Shown: positions 54,324-63,047, counted from the stretch's first letter. The stretch is DNA of 64,000 nucleotides from Winogradskyella eximia (GCF_003386165.1 NZ_QRDV01000007.1:118691-182690), one strand, 5' to 3'. Notes: generated by a model not told the origin, from the letters alone. Made by a program: numbers and translations.

Positions 54324-55472
54324 TTATTTTAGTTTCTTAAAAAAATAAGGCTCATAATCACCTAATAATTCTGGATGTGTAATTTTTATTAAATCTTTTA
54401 GCACCAAATCTGGTCTTGCTGTTCCTAATTCGTAATACAACACACCTCCTGAGGCACCTGTTGTATTTGCAAATGTATAGATGTTTTTGGTCTTGAACGC
54501 TTTAAAATTAGAGTAAAGCGCATTCGCTTTTTCTAATTGTTCCATACTACCATAATACGAAGGACTCAACCAAAATTCGGCATCTTTGGCCTTATCTAAA
54601 ACCACTTCAAAACTTAACGCTAAACTACCATTTCCGGTGGTTTCACTCCATAAATAATTTACATTAGCATCTTTTAAAAATTGCGCTTCTGCACTAGATC
54701 CATTTGGTAAATACCAAACATCTTTATGCATGGCTCCACTTAAAACTGTTGGATTGATTTTAGCTTTTTTTGCAAGGTCTTTAGCTGTTAAATATTCCTT
54801 TTCAATGTTATTAAATATAGAATCGGCTTCTTTTTCTTTATTAAAAAGTACACCAAAAAACTTAATCCATTCTGCTTTTGCTAAAGCAGAACCTTCTACC
54901 CAATCACCATTATAAATTACAGGAATACCTGCTTTTTTAATGACTTCGAAAGTTTTATTTACACCATCTACACCAAAACCAACAACAACATCTGGATTTA
55001 ACTCTAAGAGGACTTCGGTATTAATGCCTTCATTTTTTCCTAGTTCTCTTATTTTACCATTATCTATAAGCTGTCTTGTTTTTTCTGAAGACACATAATC
55101 GGTTCCTGGAAATCCTATTAAGGATGTTTCTACATTTAATAATTCTAAAGCAGGAATATGTGTTGTAGATGTCACTACTGCTTTTGTGACAGGCGTAATT
55201 ATTACTCCATCATAATCTGCAGCATTATAAGTGATTTTAGAAGCCTGTTCTTTTGTTAGTAATAAATAAGTATATTTTTTCTCAGCTTTTGGCCAAGCTT
55301 TTGTAATCTCTAAAGTTTTGCGATCATTGAATGTGGAAATTTTAAAACCCTCCGCATACTTTAATGTATTATTATGTTCTTCAACTTCTGGAAGTGATCT
55401 CACAATACCTTTATCGTCTTTACAACTGATAAAGGATACGGCTAATAATAGTAAGATATAAGTAAATTTCAT
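54324..55472 (-). CDS. Periplasmic-binding lipoprotein of the BtuF/FecB type
   Basis: 382 residues with lipoprotein signal (LLLAVSFISC, Cys17). Class III (TroA-like) binding protein: N lobe with VETSLIGFPGTDYVSS, IRELGKNEGINTEVLLELNPDVVVGFG, linking helix, and C lobe with DVWYLPNGSSAEAQFLKDANVNYLW and the late LYYELGTARPDLVLKDLIKITHPEL. This arrangement, an extended helix hinge with no metal ligands, suits B12 or iron-chelate binding. First gene of the operon, divergent from the riboswitch-controlled btuB side, with a gap of ~215 bases to the start of the riboswitch. Confidence 0.92.
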   Translation of the reverse strand: MKFTYILLLLAVSFISCKDDKGIVRSLPEVEEHNNTLKYAEGFKISTFNDRKTLEITKAWPKAEKKYTYLLLTKEQASKITYNAADYDGVIITPVTKAVVTSTTHIPALELLNVETSLIGFPGTDYVSSEKTRQLIDNGKIRELGKNEGINTEVLLELNPDVVVGFGVDGVNKTFEVIKKAGIPVIYNGDWVEGSALAKAEWIKFFGVLFNKEKEADSIFNNIEKEYLTAKDLAKKAKINPTVLSGAMHKDVWYLPNGSSAEAQFLKDANVNYLWSETTGNGSLALSFEVVLDKAKDAEFWLSPSYYGSMEQLEKANALYSNFKAFKTKNIYTFANTTGASGGVLYYELGTARPDLVLKDLIKITHPELLGDYEPYFFKKLK

Positions 55473-55526
55473 CTGTAACTTTTGTAACTTTTAAATTGAT
55501 GATTTATCATTAATTTTGATAAAAAT

Positions 55527-55640
55527 ATGACCATGAGAGGCGATTCAAATTTAACATTATATATTGTTGCAGGAATTATTATTGCCCATTTTTTAATCGG
55601 CTTTATTTATCTTATCTACAAAATGAATAAGAAAAAGTAA
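55527..55640 (+). CDS. 37-residue single-pass membrane protein
   Basis: An ATG at 55527 opens a frame of 37 codons ending in TAA (55638-55640). A second ATG two codons later is equally possible. About eleven residues precede a strong membrane helix (LYIVAGIIIAHFLIGFIYLIY), followed by a KMNKKK tail, so the tail is probably cytoplasmic. It lies between the divergent B12 binding protein and the riboswitch. Probably a real small protein of the transporter locus; not a recognised family. Confidence 0.6.
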   Translation: MTMRGDSNLTLYIVAGIIIAHFLIGFIYLIYKMNKKK

Positions 55641-55689
55641 CAATTTATCTTATACACGTTGCTTTAAAAGCTTACTTTTACATCGAAAT

Positions 55690-55920
55690 TAGGTTTCATT
55701 CTTAAATGAATGGATTAAAAGGGAATCTGGTGAGATAATTATATATCAATTCCAGAACTGTTCCCGCAACTGTAAGTTTTATGCTGTACTTATTTCAGCA
55801 TCTCTTAAGAGTTGTTACATACTTCAAACCACTGAGAATTAGTGATTGTTGAGCACATCAACATCACATTAATAATCTTGGGAAGGTTATGTAACAAAAA
55901 ACGAGTCAGGAGACCTGCCA
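55690..55920 (+). ncRNA. Cobalamin (adenosylcobalamin) riboswitch
   Basis: Core elements in order: TTAAAAGGGAATCTGGTGAG (55715-55734), CCGCAACTGTAA (55764-55775), CCACTGAG (55829-55836), GGGAAGG (55880-55886) and the B12 box AGTCAGGAGACCTGCC (55904-55919). This matches the RF00174 cobalamin aptamer. The P6 region is enlarged by a hairpin, GTGATTGTTGA pairing with TCAACATCAC at ~55841-55868. The aptamer ends 48 bases before the btuB ATG. When B12 is bound, expression of btuB and the BtuG-like gene should fall. No terminator was seen between box and ATG, so control is probably by translation. Confidence 0.95.
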
Positions 55921-55967
55921 ATTTCAAAACAATAAAGTCAAACTTTCGGGATAAAAGTGATTTAAAA

Positions 55968-57815
55968 ATGATACGTGTAATACTCTCTTTTTTATTGCTA
56001 TTTTTTTATAGCGTTACTAAAGCGCAAATAGCCAATGATTCTATTCAGCGATTAGACGAAGTTGTGCTTAGCGATGTAAAACTAAAGCGCTATGCTAGTG
56101 GCTTTAAACTAAAGGTTCTAAATGATTCTTTACTTAAAAAAAACAACAGTTCATTTACAGATATACTTCGATTTAACTCAAATCTATACTTTAAAGAAAA
56201 TGGTTATGGTATGGTCTCCTCACCTTCATTTAGAGGGACAAATGCTTCTCAAACTGCTGTTATTTGGAATGGCATAAACATTAATTCTCAACTTACAGGT
56301 CAAACTGATTTTAACACTATAAACACTACTAATTTTAAAAGTATTGTTATCCGATCTGGTGGAGGATCTGTACAATATGGTAGTGGAGCCGTTGGTGGTA
56401 GTATTCATTTAAATAATACTTTAAGTTTTACATCTCACTTTGATAATACAGCAACACTGTCTTATGGAAGCTATGACACTAAAAATGTGAGCTATTTATC
56501 CTCTTTTGGTAATGAAAAGCTTTCCCTTAATATAGGATTAAACTATATAGATTCTGAAAACGATTACAAATATCTAAATACAGATGAACGTAATGATAAT
56601 GGTGCATTTACAAATGGAAGTATCAATGCTAATTTAGGCTATATTCTATCTGAGAAGAATGTACTAAAACTCTATCATCAATCCTTTATTGGTGAGCGTG
56701 AGTTTTCTGGCACAGCTTCTACTCGATCTTTAGCTAAATATGAAGACCAAAATTTTAGAACCATGTTAGAGTGGTCTCATTTAGGAAAAAAAGCAAATTC
56801 AAAATTAAAAGTAGCACACTTACAAGAGCATTTTAAATATTTTGGAAACCAAAACACCGATAATTATACGTTTGGAAAAGTAAATACTTACCTCATTAAT
56901 TATACTGCAGATATAGATTTAATAAAGCATTTAAAATTTAAACCCATAGTATCTTATAATTATTACCAAGGCAGCGGAAGTAGTTTTGACGATCCTAACC
57001 GAAAAGAATTTTCTACAACAGCTTTATTACTGTATACTCCATCACCTAAATGGTATTATGGTTTCAACTTACGGCAAGATGTAAATTCTAGTTTTGATAG
57101 TCCGTTGTTATTTTCTTTTGATGTGGCTTATAACGTTTCAGACGCTTATAAACTAAAATTAAATGGTTCTAAAAATTACCGTGTCCCAACATTTAACGAT
57201 TTGTATTGGCAACAAGGAGGTAATTTAGATTTAGTTCCAGAAACCTCTTATCAAGTGGATTTAGGCCAAGAATTAACCTATAAAAATGCTAAATTTAATC
57301 TTAATGCCTTTTATATAAAAACCACATCTCTTATACAATGGCAACCTAACGGTTCTGACTGGAGTCCTGATAACGTTGATAAAACACAGAATTATGGTAT
57401 TGAAGCCAGCTTAGATATTACAAAACGCGTCAATGCGCATCAGTTTTCATTACAATCTAATTACGCCTATACAGTTTCAGAAGATTTAGAAACGAATAAG
57501 CAACTCATATATGTGCCTTACCATAAAGCAAATATCAATTTGGCTTATGCCTATAAACGTATATCAGTATTTGTTCAGCATTTATATACAGGAGAAGTTT
57601 ATATAACTCCAGATAACTTATCAGGACCTTTTGACAGTGTAGATGCTTATCAGTTAACCAATTTTGGATGTAATTATCAACTATTAAAAACAAAATCACA
57701 ACAAATAGATGTAAGCCTAAAAGTTAATAATCTATTTAATACAGCATACGAGAACGTGGCATTTAGACCGATGCCAGATCGTAATTTTAATTTTCAAATT
57801 CAATATAAATTTTAA
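55968..57815 (+). CDS. btuB: TonB-dependent vitamin B12 receptor, BtuB-like
   Basis: The start is set at the ATG at 55968 (MIRVILSFLLLFFYSVTKAQ, signal peptide), downstream of the riboswitch. An open frame upstream of it runs through the aptamer and is not coding. 615 residues. TonB box-like RLDEVVLSDV precedes a plug domain (MVSSPSFRGTNASQTAVIWNGININSQLTGQTDFN, VRSGGGSVQYGSGAVGGSIHL), then a 22-strand-like beta barrel ending in NFQIQYKF (terminal Phe). It imports B12 across the outer membrane with TonB energy. Riboswitch control and the BtuG-like neighbour make B12 the likely ligand. Confidence 0.94.
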   Translation: MIRVILSFLLLFFYSVTKAQIANDSIQRLDEVVLSDVKLKRYASGFKLKVLNDSLLKKNNSSFTDILRFNSNLYFKENGYGMVSSPSFRGTNASQTAVIWNGININSQLTGQTDFNTINTTNFKSIVIRSGGGSVQYGSGAVGGSIHLNNTLSFTSHFDNTATLSYGSYDTKNVSYLSSFGNEKLSLNIGLNYIDSENDYKYLNTDERNDNGAFTNGSINANLGYILSEKNVLKLYHQSFIGEREFSGTASTRSLAKYEDQNFRTMLEWSHLGKKANSKLKVAHLQEHFKYFGNQNTDNYTFGKVNTYLINYTADIDLIKHLKFKPIVSYNYYQGSGSSFDDPNRKEFSTTALLLYTPSPKWYYGFNLRQDVNSSFDSPLLFSFDVAYNVSDAYKLKLNGSKNYRVPTFNDLYWQQGGNLDLVPETSYQVDLGQELTYKNAKFNLNAFYIKTTSLIQWQPNGSDWSPDNVDKTQNYGIEASLDITKRVNAHQFSLQSNYAYTVSEDLETNKQLIYVPYHKANINLAYAYKRISVFVQHLYTGEVYITPDNLSGPFDSVDAYQLTNFGCNYQLLKTKSQQIDVSLKVNNLFNTAYENVAFRPMPDRNFNFQIQYKF

Positions 57816-57825
57816 ACCAATTACA

Positions 57826-58887
57826 ATGAAAAAAATCATTTTATCAATTTTTGCAATGTCATTATTAATCGTTTCATGTTCTAGCGATGATGATGGAACA
57901 ACATCAGAGCCTTTGGGTGCTTATGAAGATGGAATTATAGTAAGTGGAGAAGGGTCGTTTTCGTTACCAAGCTCAGTATCATTTATTTCTGAGGATTTAA
58001 TGACATCAGAAAATCAAATTTATTTTAATGCAAATAATGAAACTACAGGTGGGTATTTGCAATCTATAGGTTTTAATGATGATAAAGCGTATATCGTAGT
58101 CCAAGATGGCACAATTAAAGTAGTTAATCGTTATACTTTTGAAAAATTAACTACTATTTCAACAGGCTTATCATTACCTAGATATATTGCTTTTGAGGAT
58201 AATACCGCTTATGTATCTGATTGGGGAGATCCAAATGATACAACAGATGATTATATTGCTGTTATTGATTTAACTTCTAATACAGTAATCTCTACAATTC
58301 CTGTATCTGAAGGTCCTGAACAAATTTTAGAGGAGTCAGATAAGCTTTATGTATCTCATAAAGGTGGTTATAATGTGAATAATGTAATTTCTGTAATTGA
58401 CACATCAGATAACTCACTAGAAACCATAACAGTTAATGATGTGCCAGATGAAATGTTTATAGATGAATCTGGAGATTTATTAGTTTTAAGTTCTGGTGCA
58501 AACCAATATTGGTTAACACCAGCTGTTATAACAGATGCTGCAATAACAAGAATTAATTTAAGTGACAATTCTATAATTTCTAATTTAGAATTTCCATCGG
58601 GTGAGCACCCAAGCCTAATGACTTATGAAGATGGTATAGCTTATTATATTTTAAACAATGAAGTATATAGTTTAGTAGATAATGCTACGAGTTTACCAAC
58701 AACGTCGTTATTTAATATTACTGCAAGCAATGCTTATGGTTTATCTGTTAACGATAATCAATTATTTGTTACAGATGCTGGAGGCTTTGCAGCAAATAGT
58801 ACTTTATTAGTTTATGATATATCTTCAGGGATAGAAACTAATACGTTTAGTGTTGGTGTAGGTGCTTCAAAAATATATTTCAATTAA
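57826..58887 (+). CDS. Surface B12-binding beta-propeller lipoprotein, BtuG-like
   Basis: 353 residues, 10 bases after btuB. The lipoprotein signal ends LIVSCSSDDDG (Cys18 plus acidic residues, matching a Bacteroidota surface-lipoprotein export signal). The body is a YVTN-type beta-propeller with repeating D-x-x-A/KxYVxxxxG blades (NDDKAYIVVQDG, EDNTAYVSDWGDP, ESDKLYVSHKGGYNVNN, NDNQLFVTDAGG). In Bacteroides thetaiotaomicron BtuG is a propeller lipoprotein that caps BtuB and binds B12 very tightly. Position and fold make this the flavobacterial counterpart. Confidence 0.88.
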   Translation: MKKIILSIFAMSLLIVSCSSDDDGTTSEPLGAYEDGIIVSGEGSFSLPSSVSFISEDLMTSENQIYFNANNETTGGYLQSIGFNDDKAYIVVQDGTIKVVNRYTFEKLTTISTGLSLPRYIAFEDNTAYVSDWGDPNDTTDDYIAVIDLTSNTVISTIPVSEGPEQILEESDKLYVSHKGGYNVNNVISVIDTSDNSLETITVNDVPDEMFIDESGDLLVLSSGANQYWLTPAVITDAAITRINLSDNSIISNLEFPSGEHPSLMTYEDGIAYYILNNEVYSLVDNATSLPTTSLFNITASNAYGLSVNDNQLFVTDAGGFAANSTLLVYDISSGIETNTFSVGVGASKIYFN

Positions 58888-58906
58888 TAGAATTTTAAAT
58901 ACATAT

Positions 58907-58946
58907 AAAAAGCCGCTTTTTTCAACTTGAAAAAAGCGGCTTTTTT
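58907..58946. terminator. Bidirectional terminator between BtuG-like gene and S41 protease
   Basis: A near-perfect 18-bp stem, AAAAAGCCGCTTTTTTCA against its complement, with CTTG-containing loop and T6 tail; works for both convergent genes. Confidence 0.9.
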
Positions 58947-58968
58947 AATTCTAATAATACGTATACAA

Positions 58969-60405
58969 TTAGTCGATATACATATCTTGCTCTAAAGGTG
59001 AAATATAATGTTTTACATCTCTTAGCTTATCCCCTTCGTTTACCGCATTAAATGAGCGATCTGCAAAATTCATATTTGCAATAGCAGCTGATAACAAAGG
59101 TTCGTTAATATCACCTAAAATTCCAAATGTACTTGGAGATTCTGAAATTTCAATATCAGGAATTAAACCTGTTCCTGGAACTAACTGATCATTTACGTTA
59201 GTAGAATTTGCTATCAAAGGTTGCATAGCGTACTTATGGCTAAGGTTTACATTTTCATCAGTAAATAAACTTGGTGAATCGTATACCGTTTGCGAAGCTT
59301 GTGTTTTTCCAACGGTGTTTTCACCAATAACAACAACATCAATATATGGTTTTAGACTGTTTATAACCAATTCACTGGCTGAAGCTGTTCTTCTATTGGT
59401 AGTTAACACATAAACTCTAGATAAGTTGAGACTATTGATAGTACCACCACCATTAATAGAATTGGTAAAGAGATAATTGGTATCTAAACTCTGTAAGTTT
59501 TCATTATGAAAAGTTTTTGAATACACCTCACCTGTAAACTGACCTGTTACCATACTTCCTAAATATGCAGCGGTTTGTACTGAACCTCCTCCATTATATC
59601 TTAAATCAATCACCAATTCAGTAACACCAGCAGCACTAAATTCTCCAAAAGCATTATTGAGTTCGTCATTAAAATTAAATGTAAAACCATTATACATTAA
59701 ATAGCCAATTTTAGTTCCGCTTACATTTAACACCTCAGTTTTATGCACTGGGTTTTCAGTATATGTCATTTTACTTAAACTTGCGCTTTCACCATTTAAA
59801 ACTACAGTGTCATCTTCAGGCTCTGTAGTACCATTGTTATCATAGTCTGCAAAATTTAAAGTAAAAGAATCTTGGTAAATTGCATCACCTAAGTCATCAA
59901 TACTACCTAATGTTAATGGTTCACCATTGACTCCTCTAAATATTTGTCCACGCTCTAAACCTAAGTTATCTGCAACGCTATTATTTAAAACCAACGTTAT
60001 AGCACCAAAAATTTCAGAACTACTGCCTGGTACATAATAAAAATTAAATTCTACTCCTGTACTTAAGGATGTACCACCTAAAGAATTCTGTAATTCATAA
60101 TAATTATCAGTTATTCTACTAAACCTATCAACATTTTCAGCATCATATTTTAGAGATTCAAATAATACTTCTGGACTTTCAAATCCGTTTAAATACTCTT
60201 GGTACTCTGTATTGGAAGCAAAATTATCATCTGCTAAAGCAATAACTTCAGGTTTGTATAGATAAACATAATTCATTCCTTTCCAAACAAAATCATTAAT
60301 TTCTAATGTGGAAGCAGGAATTATATTATCATCCAAATCATCAAAACAGCTTGTAAATGAAAAACCTACAAGGCATGTAAGTAGTAAAATCTTTATTTTT
60401 CTCAT
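58969..60405 (-). CDS. S41-family (C-terminal processing) protease lipoprotein
   Basis: The start is placed at the ATG at 60405 (MRKIKILLLTCLVGFSFTSC, lipobox Cys at 20) rather than the ATG at 60441. 478 residues. PDZ-like segment in the first half (NSVADNLGLERGQIFRGVNGEPL). The protease core has ELVIDLRYNGGGSVQTAAYLGSM, catalytic Ser near residue 345 in RTASASELVINSLKP, and catalytic Lys near residue 366 in VIGENTVGKTQASQ. Family cleaves C-terminal ends or hydrophobic tails of periplasmic substrates. Monocistronic by layout. Probably outer-membrane or surface anchored. Confidence 0.9.
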   Translation of the reverse strand: MRKIKILLLTCLVGFSFTSCFDDLDDNIIPASTLEINDFVWKGMNYVYLYKPEVIALADDNFASNTEYQEYLNGFESPEVLFESLKYDAENVDRFSRITDNYYELQNSLGGTSLSTGVEFNFYYVPGSSSEIFGAITLVLNNSVADNLGLERGQIFRGVNGEPLTLGSIDDLGDAIYQDSFTLNFADYDNNGTTEPEDDTVVLNGESASLSKMTYTENPVHKTEVLNVSGTKIGYLMYNGFTFNFNDELNNAFGEFSAAGVTELVIDLRYNGGGSVQTAAYLGSMVTGQFTGEVYSKTFHNENLQSLDTNYLFTNSINGGGTINSLNLSRVYVLTTNRRTASASELVINSLKPYIDVVVIGENTVGKTQASQTVYDSPSLFTDENVNLSHKYAMQPLIANSTNVNDQLVPGTGLIPDIEISESPSTFGILGDINEPLLSAAIANMNFADRSFNAVNEGDKLRDVKHYISPLEQDMYID

Positions 60406-60497
60406 GGTAATAGTGTTCTTTTTTAGATAGCAATGTTTCACTTTCAGTAGTAAAACTATAAATTTACTTACAATATTGTAAAAAACACAGAAATCTT

Positions 60498-60523
60498 TGT
60501 AACAAAAGATAAAGTGACTCGTC
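60498..60523 (+). promoter_or_regulatory. Predicted ECF sigma autoregulatory promoter
   Basis: TGTAAC (60498-60503), 16 bases, then CGTC (60520-60523). This matches the ECF pattern (AAC at -35, CGTC-like at -10), as seen for Bacillus sigma X. Transcription would start near 60530, which falls at an upstream ATG of the sigma gene and points to the downstream ATG at 60575 as the real start. Confidence 0.6.
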
Positions 60524-60574
60524 GTAATAATGAAGGCGAATAATAATCAACTTCACCAACCAACCAAAAAAGTA

Positions 60575-61084
60575 ATGAAGCAGGCAGATTTTGTAAATAT
60601 CGTTATGCCTTTTAAGGATAAAGTGTTTCGTTTAGCAAAACGACTACTCGTTTCTAGAGAAGAAGCGGAAGATGCTACACAAGAAATACTGTTGAAATTA
60701 TGGAAGAATAATAAAAAAATTGAAGACTATAAAAATGTAGAAGCGTTTTCAATGACCATGACAAAGAATTTTTGTTTAGATCGATTAAAATCGAAACAAG
60801 CACAGAATTTAAAAATTGTTCACAGTAATTATACGGATAGTAATTCATCATTACAAAAACAAGTTGAAGCAAAAGATAGTGTGGATTGGGTTTCTAAAAT
60901 AATGGAAGACCTACCAGAGCAACAAAAAATAATAGTGCAATTAAGAGATATTGAAGAATATGATTTCGCAGAAATAGCAAAAATGCTAGACATGAATGAA
61001 ACAGCGATTAGAGTCAATTTATCTAGAGCACGAAAAACAATAAGAGAAAAATTAACTAATACACATGGATATGGTATTAAATAA
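60575..61084 (+). CDS. ECF-type RNA polymerase sigma factor
   Basis: 169 residues from the ATG at 60575 (MKQADFVNIVMPFKDKVFRL). The upstream ATG at 60530 adds 15 polar residues and falls on the predicted transcript start, so it is disfavoured. Region 2 (FRLAKRLLVSREEAEDATQEILLKLWKN, then AFSMTMTKNFCLDRLKSK) and region 4 (DLPEQQKIIVQLRDIEEYDFAEIAKMLDMNETAIRVNLSRARKTIREKL) are clear. First gene of an operon with an anti-sigma-like protein and two DUF4252 proteins. A self-recognised promoter is predicted at 60498-60523. Confidence 0.92.
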   Translation: MKQADFVNIVMPFKDKVFRLAKRLLVSREEAEDATQEILLKLWKNNKKIEDYKNVEAFSMTMTKNFCLDRLKSKQAQNLKIVHSNYTDSNSSLQKQVEAKDSVDWVSKIMEDLPEQQKIIVQLRDIEEYDFAEIAKMLDMNETAIRVNLSRARKTIREKLTNTHGYGIK

Positions 61085-61562
61085 TATAGAAAAACTAATA
61101 GAAAAGTATAACAATGCCGAGACCACGCTTAAAGAAGAAGCGCAATTAAAAGCATACTTCTTAAGTGATGATGTGGCAGCACATTTAGAGCATTACAAAC
61201 CAATGTTTCAATACTTTTCAGAATCAAAAAAAGAGCAGTACACCAAAGACGTTCCATTAAACACTAAAAAAACAAAACTGTATCAATGGATTTCTGTCGC
61301 AGCTGTGGCTGTTTTAATGCTAGGTATCTTTATTCCTAATTGGGATAGAGGACCAAAAACTCTAGCGGATTATTCGCCAGAGGAACAGGAAATGTATTTG
61401 GAAGCAAAACAAGCTTTAGCTATGCTTTCAAGTAATTTAAATGATGGAGTATCAAGTTTTAAAGTCATGGAATTAGCATCAGATAGTTTTAGTGCCGGAC
61501 TTGAAAAAGCCAATCACATTACAGAATTTAGTAAATCAACAAACAAATTATTAAAGAATTAA
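61065..61562 (+). CDS. Anti-sigma-factor-like membrane protein
   Basis: 165 residues, overlapping the sigma gene by 20 bases. One membrane helix at ~75-92 (WISVAAVAVLMLGIFIPNW) separates a ~75-residue cytoplasmic part (NNIEKLIEKYNNAETTLKEEAQLKAYFLSD) from a ~70-residue periplasmic part (LADYSPEEQEMYLEAKQALAML). This layout and the overlapping order with the sigma gene are typical of anti-sigma factors that hold the ECF sigma at the membrane. No conserved anti-sigma motif (ZAS-type HxxxCxxC) is present. Function by context. Confidence 0.8.
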   Translation: MDMVLNNIEKLIEKYNNAETTLKEEAQLKAYFLSDDVAAHLEHYKPMFQYFSESKKEQYTKDVPLNTKKTKLYQWISVAAVAVLMLGIFIPNWDRGPKTLADYSPEEQEMYLEAKQALAMLSSNLNDGVSSFKVMELASDSFSAGLEKANHITEFSKSTNKLLKN

Positions 61563-61601
61563 AAAAAGAAAAATTTAAAACGAAAATTAAAACAAGAAAT
61601 T

Positions 61602-62174
61602 ATGAAAAAAATAATAGTAATAGTAGCAGTAATGTTAATGTCGGTAAACGGATTTAGTCAAAGTGTATTTGATAAATTTGAAGACCAAGAAGGTGTAGCA
61701 TCGGTTATTCTTAATGGCAAAATGTTTAAAATGTTAGCCACAATGGGAATTGACATGGACGACCCTGAAACTAAAGAATATGCTGAAATGGCTAGTAAAA
61801 TTACGGGCTTTAAAGTATTTACAACTGATGATGCAAAAATATCTGCTGATATGACTGCTACAGTAGCTAAATATTTAAAAACTTCGGCTTTAGAAGAGTT
61901 AATGCGTATGAAAGATGGTAACCAAACCGTTAAGTTTTACGTAAAAGAAGGTAAAGACGAAAATCACGTTAAAGAATTATTAATGTTTATTACTGGTCTA
62001 AAAGAAATGACAAAAGACCAAAACATAGAAATTAATGGCAAAAAACGTGAGTTTGAAACCGTAGTAATGACTTTAACTGGTGATATAGACCTAAGACAAG
62101 TGTCTAAAATTACAAATCAAATGGATATTCCAGGTGGTGAGCAGTTAAAGAAAGCTGGAGACAAGAAAAACTAA
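61602..62174 (+). CDS. DUF4252-family secreted protein
   Basis: 190 residues with signal peptide ending NGFSQ (~20). Features: FDKFEDQEGVASVILNGKMFKMLATMG, a helix-strand block with ITGFKVFTTDDAKISADM and a late KREFETVVMTLTGDIDLRQVSKITNQM. These match the DUF4252 family of Bacteroidota, which I know to sit next to ECF sigma operons. Probable stress-induced envelope protein, likely a target or sensor of the sigma pathway. Role unproven. 39 bases after the anti-sigma-like gene. Confidence 0.88.
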   Translation: MKKIIVIVAVMLMSVNGFSQSVFDKFEDQEGVASVILNGKMFKMLATMGIDMDDPETKEYAEMASKITGFKVFTTDDAKISADMTATVAKYLKTSALEELMRMKDGNQTVKFYVKEGKDENHVKELLMFITGLKEMTKDQNIEINGKKREFETVVMTLTGDIDLRQVSKITNQMDIPGGEQLKKAGDKKN

Positions 62175-62178
62175 AACC

Positions 62179-62724
62179 ATGATACAATCAATCAAAAAAT
62201 CAGTAGTAGTGTTGTTTTTGGTTGCCGCTTTTACAAGCTGCAACCAAGGACCAACATTGCAAACCTATTATGTAGATAACGAATTAAAGCCTGGCTTTGC
62301 TTCGTTTGATGTACCAACGAGTTTTGTTAATGTTGAAAACATAAACATGACCGAGGAACAGAAAGAAGCTTATAATTCTGTAGATAAATTAAATGTACTC
62401 ACATTTATGAAAGCAGATACAGATGCAGAAGATTATAAACTAGAATTAGAAAAGGTAAAAACCATATTAAAAGACCCTAAATACGAAGAACTTATACGTG
62501 GAGGAAACTCTACAGACGGAAAATTTGTTGTAAAGTTTTTAGGAGATATTGAAAACATTGATGAACTCATCATTTTTGGAAGTGCCAATAACAAAGGCTT
62601 CATGATTGCCAGAATTCTAGGTGATGATATGAATGCTTCTAAGTTAATGTCTTTAAGTTCTGTTTTAGAAAATGCCAAATTTGAAGATACTGATCTTAAT
62701 GGTCTAACTGACTTTTTTAAGTAA
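62179..62724 (+). CDS. DUF4252-family lipoprotein
   Basis: 181 residues with lipoprotein signal VVVLFLVAAFTSC (Cys21). The body has SFDVPTSFVNVENINMTEEQKEA, a helix-rich middle and VVKFLGDIENIDELIIFGSANNKGFMIARILGDDMNASKLMSL, a DUF4252-type pattern diverged from its neighbour. It begins 4 bases after the stop of the other DUF4252 gene, so the two are tightly linked. Probably a paired exported component of the same response. Confidence 0.85.
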   Translation: MIQSIKKSVVVLFLVAAFTSCNQGPTLQTYYVDNELKPGFASFDVPTSFVNVENINMTEEQKEAYNSVDKLNVLTFMKADTDAEDYKLELEKVKTILKDPKYEELIRGGNSTDGKFVVKFLGDIENIDELIIFGSANNKGFMIARILGDDMNASKLMSLSSVLENAKFEDTDLNGLTDFFK

Positions 62725-62807
62725 TCAAAACAAATAACAGGCTTAGTAAAGCTTAAATCTCAATTATTGAGTAAAGAAATTTAAATAAACTGATCGTTAT
62801 TTAAATG

Positions 62808-63035
62808 TTAATGTAAATCGTCTTGAAGCTCGTCTTCAGGACGATTTTTTTTAGATTCATTTTTAAATGCAAAAATTAAAGCAGCAACAAATAATGCACT
62901 AAAACCTAAAAACAACATTGCTTTTACTATAACATAATCAAGAACGTCAAACAAACCTGAAATAAACAAACCCAATGCCAATACAGTCACACAAATTAAT
63001 GCAATAGCGTCTTTGGTCGTTGGTATTAGTTTCAC
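62808..63035 (-). CDS. Small two-helix membrane protein
   Basis: 75 residues. Two membrane helices (AIALICVTVLALGLFISGLF and VIVKAMLFLGFSALFVAALIFAF), then a charged cytoplasmic tail (KNESKKNRPEDELQDDLH). 12 bases downstream of purB on the same strand, so probably co-transcribed. Family not recognised. Its final codons are occupied by the terminator hairpin of the convergent sigma operon, so its C-terminal tail is shaped by that RNA structure. Confidence 0.75.
   Translation of the reverse strand: MKLIPTTKDAIALICVTVLALGLFISGLFDVLDYVIVKAMLFLGFSALFVAALIFAFKNESKKNRPEDELQDDLH
62815..62852 (+). terminator. Terminator of the ECF sigma operon, inside the end of the convergent gene
   Basis: AAATCGTCTTGAAG (62815-62828), loop CTCGT, CTTCAGGACGATTT (62834-62847), then T to 62852: a 14-bp stem with one wobble. 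It lies within the last 15 codons of the minus-strand gene 62808-63035 and stops plus-strand transcripts. Confidence 0.85.
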
Positions 63036-63047
63036 AATTATAATATT

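Noticed and set aside
55842..55967. N-terminal extension of the B12 receptor through the riboswitch
   Set aside because: It runs through the P6 hairpin and B12 box of the aptamer, and the signal peptide begins at 55968.
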